Assembly: GCA_949825025.1 (NCBI GenBank)
Contig: OX463778.1
Span: 26,469,551 to 26,533,550 of the forward strand
Origin: Siphlonurus alternatus
Lineage: Eukaryota > Arthropoda > Insecta > Ephemeroptera > Siphlonuridae
Direction of reading: 5' to 3'
Length of the DNA: 64,000 nucleotides
Under the pieces are notes generated by a model. That model made no database searches. It saw only the letters and a program-made list of their open reading frames with translations, and was not told where the DNA came from. Below are positions 56,481-64,000 of this stretch, piece after piece. The translations under genes were made by a program, and so were the position numbers. Numbering within the stretch: position 1 is the stretch's first letter; each line of letters opens with the position of its first letter.

Positions 56481-56669
56481 TTGATCATGACAGCGCTCAT
56501 CCAGGCTATAGTTACATCCTGGTCGTTTTATGGCCAGCTCGAAGTTCAAAAGTTTCAGAGAATGGCAGAGGATGCAACACTATCAATCATAGCCACTGAT
56601 AAACCATTTCTCGTTTCTCCACATGACCCCCGTGTCTTATTGCTAATTAAAGCCTATAAGAAAGAGTGA
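56481..56669 (+). CDS. Small divergent ORF, 62 codons, unknown
   Basis: An ATG (56481, with a second in-frame ATG two codons on) opens a 62-codon frame on the plus strand, divergent from the PTB gene and sharing its CpG-rich region. The peptide has ordinary composition (ALIQAIVTSWSFYGQLEVQ, then FQRMAEDATLSIIATDKPF) and ends AYKKE. A GTGAGC donor overlaps the stop (AAGA|GTGAGC), so it could also be a first exon. I recognise no domain. Confidence 0.25.
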   Translation: MIMTALIQAIVTSWSFYGQLEVQKFQRMAEDATLSIIATDKPFLVSPHDPRVLLLIKAYKKE

Positions 56670-57359
56670 GCATCCCTTCAATTTACCGTCCTCTGAAACA
56701 TTTAGACTAAGAAGTGGCCCTATAATTATGTTAGTATAATTTTCTCAACTTTGAATCGAAGGGAGGAGGAGTATGGAAAATAAGATGGGATAAGGGGCGA
56801 AAAAGTGGTCCTAACCTTTGCGATGACAACGATGAGCAACGTTTGATACTTGGTGGTGAGAGGTGGTGACTAGGTCATATTTTGCTTCCCTGCCCTCCCG
56901 CTTGGTATTGCCATCGTCCCATAAGAAGCTCGATCGACATATAGCGTCACTTTGAGGGTCGTAATTTATGTGAGTTAGTTATAGAATAGAAGATTGTTTA
57001 ATTCTTTGAAATCGTAATCACTACCACAAGTTTGACCTTAGACCTTAGGAGCAACGTAAGACCTGTCTATATATGCATATTTATAACACAACAAATAAAT
57101 TGTAAGTTCTTAAGTACCCAACATTAGATTAATAAATGCCAGTCTCTCCCGATTATTTTTATAGTCCATGCAGTTTTTGGAAGCTGCATGGATTTTGGCA
57201 CTGATGCAGCTCACAAGATATTTACGAGAACAGTATATTTACGTCTGCAAGCTTTACGAGTGATATTATTAATACTATACTTTAAGATTTTTATTTTATT
57301 AAATTCAATACTATGTTTTATATAACTCATATTTTTTTTAACTGACAAAGGGTTTATAC
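56670..57359. other. Intergenic stretch, no gene seen
   Basis: Mixed composition. No repeat or supported frame. Confidence 0.4.
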
Positions 57360-57689
57360 GTGAAAGCTCTTTATATTATAAGTGATTTGTTACAAAGCTT
57401 ATCGACGACTGACGTGAGCGATGAAGACTGTGATATATCACATGAGATCGATACAGTAGTCAATTTCCTGCTCTTCTCGTCACCGGCCACGTCTGCTGCC
57501 TGCGGCCGAGCTGCTGACGCGGCGGCGTTCACGCTCGAGTGCAGTCAGCTCGTCAGCAAAATGAAGAAGTCCCAGACTGGGAGACGAACATATTGTGGTA
57601 ACAAAACAAACAATTACAGGCAACTTATCATCCTTGTGTACAGTGCTTTGATATATGACGTTGCCAAAAAAAAAAAAAAAAATGTATAG
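57360..57689 (+). other. 109-codon frame over a small CpG patch; uncertain
   Basis: A frame from ATG 57360 runs through DVSDEDCDISHEIDTVVNF, an Ala-rich GC patch (57466-57560) and SKMKKSQTGRRTYCG, into an A run. The first two thirds have an acidic, then Ala/Ser-rich composition and could be an exon ending at the GTAACA near 57597. The last third is low-complexity. No domain is recognised. It may instead be promoter-associated GC-rich DNA. Confidence 0.2.
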
Positions 57690-57887
57690 ACAATTCTGTA
57701 GAGAATGATGAAAATTAAAAAAAAAAATTATTAGTTTTATAACATGTGTTAAAAACTATGTTGCATCTTTCGTAAAGATATATATTATACATATATAATA
57801 TATCTTCAGTATATTATAATATTGTGTATACAATACATTTTTACAACTATTGGTAATAATTATCAGGCGCCAGCGCAGATTCAGGAG

Positions 57888-58440
57888 AGTATTCAATTCA
57901 ATTCATTTATTCAATCAACTGGCTGTACAGGTACAACATGGATTACGTCATTCCTAATAATAACATTAAAATTACATAACATAAAACAACAACAAAATAA
58001 CAATAATTCATAAAACTATCAAGATATGAATTACAATAGATACAATCAATTAAAAAACAACATTAGACAGTATATCTTCTGCAACTTAATACAAAAGTAC
58101 ATTTTTACAGAGTACATTTCCTTATTTATAAGAATATTTTTTAATTTTTCTTTAAATAATTTTTTATTTTCAACTTCTCTGAGACATGCTGGTAAAAAGT
58201 CATAAATTTTGGCAGTCTGGTAAGCGGAACCTTTTTCTAATGAACTCGAATTATGCATTTCTAAAACTATTTTATCTCTATTTCTAGTATTATAAGAGTG
58301 AAATTCACCATTATGAATATATAACTCTGGATATTTCTTCTTGAACATTGCACAATTCAAAATATACATGCTTGGCAGTGTTAGTATTTTAAGTCTCTTA
58401 AAATGACCAACACATGAGTCATGTTTTTTAAAACATATTG
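57888..58440 (-). mobile_element. 5'-truncated LINE fragment (C-terminal end of ORF2 and 3' UTR)
   Basis: On the minus strand about 125 codons encode the LINE C-terminal block: SCVGHFKRLKILTLP, MYILNCAMFKKKYPELYIHN, SYNTRNRDKIV, YQTAKIYDFLPACLREV and LKNILINKEMYSVK, ending at 58046. It aligns along its length with the end of the ORF2 at 26178-29081, but differs at roughly half the residues, so it is a separate lineage of the same clade. A 3' UTR follows to about 57888, ending in a TTGAATTGAA-type tail, unlike the AAAT tail of the other LINE. The 5' side ends abruptly near 58440 at a G/C-tract sequence, which supplies the first 30 codons or so of the open frame and is not LINE. Confidence 0.85.
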
Positions 58441-60384
58441 AGGGGGGATTCCCCCCCCCCCCTTTCGAAAGCAATTTTAGATTCAACGTGAACAATATAG
58501 GCATTTCCCCCCACTTCATTTTTTTTTATAAACATATAATAATATATATTTTGGTCATTTTGTTGCTAGTAATAATTTAGTTGAACATTTTAATATTTCA
58601 AAGCTAATTAAAGCAACAAAACTTGCTGCTGTTTATGAAAACGCTTATATTTAGAGTGTAGCGAATAACATAAAAATTACCAAAATAAAAATAATTGTAA
58701 AATATAAACAAAATGAAAGCAATCGATCAATGTGCGTGATATTCCATTTTTTTATATAATGTTATATATTATGAAATTAATTGATAGAAACATTCATTTT
58801 AATTATCGCTTGAATTTTTGTTCACCTGAATTAATTTTTCAGGTGCGACATTTGGTCGTTTAGGGGTGGACACAATACATAATTATATAGAAGATAGAAG
58901 CATTGGAGATGAATTTCAGATTTCAGCACTTTATTGAGGGAGCTATTAGGTGTTAAACCTCTTCTATATTCGAGTTTTTGGCAAATTAAACAGTTACAGT
59001 TAACTGTAAACATATATATAATTATAGTAAAATTAATATATTCATGTTTATTTTATAACAAATCTTTCGAACCAAAAATAATTGCCTCTAATGTTTCATT
59101 TCTTAATTTCGTACCAATAATACAGGTATTAATATATAATATATAAAACTACATATTATTTAGTTTAATTTATTAAAATGAAACAATTTAGAAGCTTGTT
59201 ACGCTTTACTTATATAAATGCTAGTATGAGTCGTTGTATTGTTGTCTCGAGGAACTTGTATATTTCACTGTTCTTCTTGCGGTCTTAATTAGCACCTATC
59301 TACCCCCTGCTAAAAAAAAAAAAAAAAGGAAGGAAAAACAAGTATTTTATTTTTAAGCATGGGGGCTAAAAAGCAATTTTTGTGCCCATACTCTTGTAAC
59401 TTCAACACTCGATATTTTTGCCTCACTGCAGGCCTCTCACGACGTAGGACGCAGGTGTGACGTGCACGTTCATGCCGCTAGATGGCTCTGCTTGTGGCTC
59501 TAACATTTATTTATTTTTAGGTAAAGTAATGTCTAGTGTCTAGCAATTAACCATTGATATAAAATTTAAGCATTTCAAAATCACTAATTTTGCAGTGCAG
59601 TATACGGTACACAGGTGGTCACACAATCAGAAGAAATTAAGTTTATACTGCAACGTGGCATAGGCATAGGAAAAAAAAATCATAGGGGTGGGAGGTACAT
59701 ATGGGGACATAGGAAAAAAGTGGAGACATGACACACTCTCACTTACCTTTTCTATATACTGCGACCCTCACTATGGTACTATACATGACTAATGGAGTAC
59801 CTATATAAAATATGCACTAAAATTTAAAAGACCCAAGCGGGCATCTTCATATAACAATGTGGATAACTTACCTTGCAGCACCAATGTTGCGTGGGTAAGG
59901 TCAGGGTCATGACCATGCAGGTTTGGGGTTAAAGCGTTACGATCCTGCCGATCGAGGGACCAGCGCGCATTAAAGGAGGGAGGGTTGATCTAATCTCTTG
60001 GAAACGTTGTGCTTACACTACATGAGCGTGAGAGTGAATTAAGTTTTCTATTGTTTCTCAGCAAAGTAACATAAAATTAAAGAAACATTTTTCATTATTT
60101 AGATTCAAAAGTGCAGAAAATATAACATCTTCAGTTAATATTTGAACCTTCATATCGTTCATTTATTAAATTATTAGAATTTATAAGTGCTTTTAAAGGA
60201 TTGAAATTAAAATAATATTCAACTAGTTTGTAATTAAATAATAAACTTAATGAGATTAATTATTCATTATCAAGACAACCCTTAACAACATTATGTTGCA
60301 TGTGGCAGGGACACTTATGGTGTCTTGAAAACGTTGCCAGCTGCTTCTGTTGCATATATATATATATATATGCAATTAATATCT
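58441..60384. other. Intergenic AT-rich stretch with a C-tract patch
   Basis: A run of C with GGGGGGATTCCCCCC near 58442-58462 may be the edge of another G-rich hAT-type MITE, but neither terminal motif was found. The remainder, including a GC-richer patch at 59400-59510 and another at 59870-59990, has no supported gene. Confidence 0.4.
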
Positions 60385-61419
60385 CAGGGGCGTAGACAAG
60401 GGGGGGGGGGGGGGTTGGGTGTTATAACCCCCCCCCCCTTGAGAGCTGAACCTTAGTAAATTTTAAGGGAATAATAACAAAAAATGGTACTCAAAGGATA
60501 CGATTTAGATAAAATTTTATGAAAAATTTTCTTTTTTAAAAAAAAAAATTTATATGCCCGAAACTCATTGTTAATATATCTTATTTAATTTATTTAAAAT
60601 CCGTCTACAGTATATATTATTATTATTTAAATATGCTATAATTCTATTATTTAATTCCAATGTGCTTTTTTGCTTTTTTCGTCATCGTTAAGTTATTTAT
60701 GTTTTTATAGACAACAATTTAAAATATAAAAAATGTTGAAAACATTCCCCGCATGATGTTCAGCATAAAACTAAAAATTATATGTATTTATATTTTATTA
60801 TTTTTTTGTTAATTATATAGATATATTACATCTTTCAATTAATTGCCAGTTTTATTGTCTAATATATATATATGTATAATACTGTACCATTGTACATATC
60901 TTTAATTTAATTATTGTCTATTAAAATTAAAAAAATCTGATTTTTTTTTTTAAATTTATTTAATGTGGTCTATTTTATTATAAGAAAAAGTAGTGACAAA
61001 AATATTGTAACTACACAATTTACGATTTACAAATATAAGAAATTTGCTGCAACTTTTCATCGAAAAAAATTAGAGTCCACATCCCTTTTTCAAAAAAATC
61101 GTGCATCATGAAACTAATAAAAATAATATAAAAGTGGTTTAGATGAATTACTTGATTTAATTAAAATTATTTACTCAAAGCTTTATTTATTACGTTGGTG
61201 CATTTACTGAAAAGAAATTAAAAAAATAGGGTGCAAAAAATATAAAATGTTAAAAAAAATTGCATCAGGCCATACATTCTCTATTATATAATAGTATTTT
61301 TTCATAATTTTACCCTAAAAAAGGGGCGTGTCCTTAAAAATAATCGCGCCTGCGGCGGGCTATTGGGGGGCGTAGTTCTCAATCTTGACCCCCTTGGACA
61401 AATCCTGGCTACGCCACTG
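60385..61419. mobile_element. hAT-like non-autonomous element, 1035 bp
   Basis: The left terminus reads CAGGGGCGTAGACAAGG. The right terminus, on the other strand, reads CAGTGGCGTAGCCAGGA. Both are hAT-type ends, matching at 14 of 17 positions. The flanking 8 bp are TAATATCT (60377-60384) and CAATATCT (61420-61427), 7 of 8 alike, as expected of a hAT 8-bp target duplication with one later change. The interior is AT-rich, with a G-run/C-run hairpin just inside the left end (60400-60440). It has no long frame, so no transposase; movement would need one supplied in trans. Confidence 0.8.
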
Positions 61420-62760
61420 CAATATCTTATATACAACGAGAAAGTAGTCTAGCAACGTGGGTTCAAATTTTACGAGTGCCATTTATTTAGTTTATTCACA
61501 CAACAAGAATCACATGCATCTGGCACCCTGGTTATGGTTGTATTAATTATGATACGATTAGTAATTGGATATAGTCATCAGTTTGATGGTTCAATCTAGT
61601 CCCCGTGTTTGTTTTTATTCAAAAATTTATTTCTAAAAAACAACAGCTACATTCGGGAGATTATTGATATAGAACACTCCATCTATTATAATATATTATA
61701 CTGACCATTCTGAATGAGGTTTCCACAGTTACCTCATTCACAATTTAAAAAATGCTAGAATGTATTGCTAAGCCTTGGGCACCCTGGCTTGAAAGGAACT
61801 ATAAACAAAATTCTAAGCAACACACGAAGGATCGCAACGTTTGAATCCAAGCGTCCACCATGTTGTACCAAATTCAAATGCTGGCAGACAGAGTGGGTCA
61901 GTGGAGCACTACGCCACTGAGCATCATCAGCGTGCCTGCAGAAGGCTCGGGGCGCCCTCTCTGAGCGGCTCTTTAGCTTCGTGCCTCTACAAGGCTCTCC
62001 TCCCCGCGGTGGCTAAACTTAGCGTCGCGGCGAGACGGCGGGGCAAGGACGTGCGCACCTGACGACAACAGCCTTGCCGCAATTCATCATCTCCTACATG
62101 TTGTTGTGTGGTGCTGTAATTCTAGACGGATCACCCAACAAGACTGCACGTGATGAGATAATTGGTGATGTCAGATAATGTAATTTTGTTTTTTTAGTCC
62201 GAGGACTAAAAAAGAAAAAGAAGAGTGACAAAATTAAATTAAAAACACGCTGATTTAGATGATTTTCACTCACAGTGAAAACTGGAAAATATCCCTGGTC
62301 GACGACAAAAAATGTCTGAGGTAGCGTTTTTGTATTATATAATATAATTTATTATTTGAATAATACATCAACGTTGCTACGACTATAATATCTATATATT
62401 CATGGCAGATATTGACAAAAACAAAATTTCTGGGGTCATATTTGCGTGTTCGAAAGCGACATAACATAATATGTGCAACCTCTAAAAGGGATTGAAAAAA
62501 TAATTATAATTCACATCTATATACATTTTAATAGCTGCCATGTATATAACAATATAACAATCTCAAATACTTCATGTAACATTTTCAGACCCAAACACAC
62601 TAAATTAAAAAATGGACATGAAATTTTCAGTCAAACGTATGTATTCTATGTATAACAAAGTTACAAACTGTTCGAGTCCATCTTTGATTTATGATTTAGC
62701 GGTTTTCTTTATTAATTAATAAAACGACGCCAATGAATTCAGCAGGCTCAGAGGGCTATG
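61420..62760. other. Intergenic stretch with a GC-rich island (61840-62075)
   Basis: The island has CG-rich sequence and a plus-strand frame (61841-62062) that ends in a Ser/Ala/Arg-rich peptide (SLSGSLASCLYKALLP, then LSVAARRRGKDVRT). A CCTGCAG acceptor-like site lies at about 61934-61940. No domain is recognised. It could be an exon, or a distal promoter for the minus-strand gene. A perfect hairpin (TTTTTTAGTCC arms, loop GA) lies at about 62190-62213. Confidence 0.35.
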
Positions 62761-62880
62761 TTTTAAACCTAACCTTGTTTACCCGCCAAGATAAAAAAGA
62801 AAATTGTCAGAAAATTTAAAAGTCTCGCCGAGACAATTTTCTTTTTTACCTTGGCGGGTAAACACGGTTGGGTTTAAAAT
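62761..62880. mobile_element. Foldback element with about 48-bp inverted arms
   Basis: The left arm (62761-62808) reads TTTTAAACCTAACC, TTTACCCGCCAAG and AAAAAAGAAAATTGTC. The right arm (62832-62880) is its reverse complement, with about five differences. The spacer is only 23 bp. This is a small foldback MITE or a transcribed hairpin. No coding capacity. The ends are in A/T-rich sequence, so no target duplication can be read. Confidence 0.75.
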
Positions 62881-63040
62881 GATATATAATTATATTATAT
62901 AATTGTCACGTCCAGGTGAAATTTAGTTCGGGACTAAACCCCCTAAAAGATGTGTCCACACAGTTCATGCTGCATCTAAATATTATAACGACCAGACCAG
63001 TGTAACATCAAATATAAATATGGCACCTATGGTAAAGATT

Positions 63041-63243
63041 CCTACCCTCAGGGGCGGATCCAGCCCGCGGCTTTGGGGGGGGGGGGGGCGGTGCCCTATC
63101 CCGCAATGTTAAATTTTGGAGTGGGAGGGGGGGGGCGATGAGTGGGGGATGGTAATACCTTCAATGTATTTTGGGACCTTTTGGGGGGGGGGGGGCGATA
63201 GCCCCCATAGCCCCCCCCCCTTGGATCCGCGCCTGCCTACCCT
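63041..63243. mobile_element. hAT MITE, 187 bp, with perfect 8-bp target duplication
   Basis: The element is 63049-63235. It starts CAGGGGCGGATCCAGCC and, on the other strand, ends CAGGCGCGGATCCAAGG: inverted ends matching at 14 of 17 positions. CCTACCCT flanks it exactly on both sides (63041-63048 and 63236-63243), the 8-bp duplication expected of hAT transposition. The interior holds three G runs and one C run that can pair. No transposase frame; the 68-codon frame across it is accidental. Related one-ended fragments lie at 13455 and 44183. Confidence 0.9.
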
Positions 63244-64000
63244 AAAAAAAAAATGCTTTCAAACGTTTGTTTTCAATTTTGCAGCAGTCGTTCCCATGCC
63301 ATCCCAAGTTACGAGCAGCTAGTATGTCTTAAAACTTCATAAACGTATTGGATAACCAGGTCCTCCAATATATTACATTTAACGTCAGCCTATAATTCAA
63401 CGACATGCACGAACCGCGTTTATTGAAATAGCGTCCATAATTTTGCATTGTACAATTAAATACTGCCAAAGTCGTTATAATATATATTAATGTAATATCA
63501 TGCAATACTTATAACATTATGGTAATTTTCTGCACGTCTTGTGTATGCGACAGTGACGGGACAGCCGCGAGACGACCAGATGCTTGTCTGCCACAGTGAC
63601 AAATGCGTGATCACGGCTATGGTATCAAAATAGTAAGAACGAGCTTAATTTGGGGGGAAGGGACTTCTGATGCTTGTAGTTGTTGTCATATTGTCTTTAA
63701 AAGTGTACTAATACCATAGTAATCAAATTAGCATAGTCATACAGTGGCTTCCTCATCGAGCGTCAAAACGCGCGACGCACGGAGGCTATAAGAAGATAAA
63801 CACTGCAGTCAAATCCTTATCAGAAACGTGCTAGTCGTAGGTACAGTAGCTTAATTGTCATTTTTAAAAAAAAAAACTTTCACTTTTAAGTATTTAGGAT
63901 GGAGTGCGCTCTATAATAACCCTCTACTTGGTAGCGGTACAGGAAAAAAAAAAAAACGTTGAGGATCCAACTTTGTTTCGCCCAACATCTTATGCTCCCT
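63244..64000. other. Right-edge intergenic stretch, no gene seen
   Basis: AT-rich, with one GC-richer patch (63540-63620). No frame or repeat is supported. Confidence 0.4.

Noticed and set aside
61440..61490. B-box-like GGGTTCAAATTTT
   Set aside because: No A box upstream and no acceptor stem.

Overview
This is a eukaryotic nuclear window, AT-rich and gene-poor, with long introns, many simple repeats and many small transposable elements. The base composition, the GT/AG introns, the CAAC-ATG start context, the hAT-type miniature elements and a Jockey/CR1-type LINE all suggest an arthropod, perhaps a hemipteran-like insect. The species cannot be fixed from the sequence alone. Nothing here is prokaryotic: there are no operons, no ribosome binding sites and no CRISPR array. 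Most of the short open frames are chance frames or read-through of microsatellites.

The main cellular gene lies on the minus strand. I assembled three coding exons by reading splice sites and phases: exon 1 at 56070-56241 (start codon, ends in phase 1), exon 2 at 50793-50956 (starts with the two bases that complete the split codon, ends on a codon boundary) and exon 3 at 30140-30220 (27 whole codons). Together they give 139 residues with no stop. The third exon looks like the first strand and first helix of a phosphotyrosine-binding (PTB/PID) domain, most like SH2D5-type adaptors as I remember them. The remaining exons should lie at lower coordinates, in 1-30139 or beyond the left edge. A CpG-rich presumptive promoter/5'UTR (56280-56470) and a two-codon upstream ORF precede the start codon.

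The second large feature is a LINE at about 25685-29527 on the plus strand. It has the end of an ORF1 and a complete-looking endonuclease/reverse transcriptase frame. ORF1 and ORF2 overlap through a run of ten A in different frames, and the first methionine of the 967-codon ORF2 lies after the first endonuclease motif. A decayed relative lies at 57888-58440 on the minus strand. It sits in the intergenic region to the right, as does a 1035-bp hAT-like element (60385-61419) with a near-perfect 8-bp target duplication and a 187-bp hAT MITE (63049-63235) with a perfect one.

Other mobile or structured DNA includes a 5S-rRNA-derived segment (SINE candidate, about 1545-1740), a foldback element with 40-bp perfect arms at the left edge (3-223), a TA-flanked inverted-repeat element (22402-22583), a small MITE family (5343-5443, 33588-33728, remnant near 11001), and two foldbacks (44841-44981, 62761-62880). 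Large microsatellites are (TTTA)n at 36557, (TC)n at 39069 and 39718, (AT)n at 48083 and (AAAT)n at 54187. Several isolated CpG-rich islands (10640, 14560, 47030, 49500, 57466, 61840) may be promoters or undetected exons; their function is not decided here.
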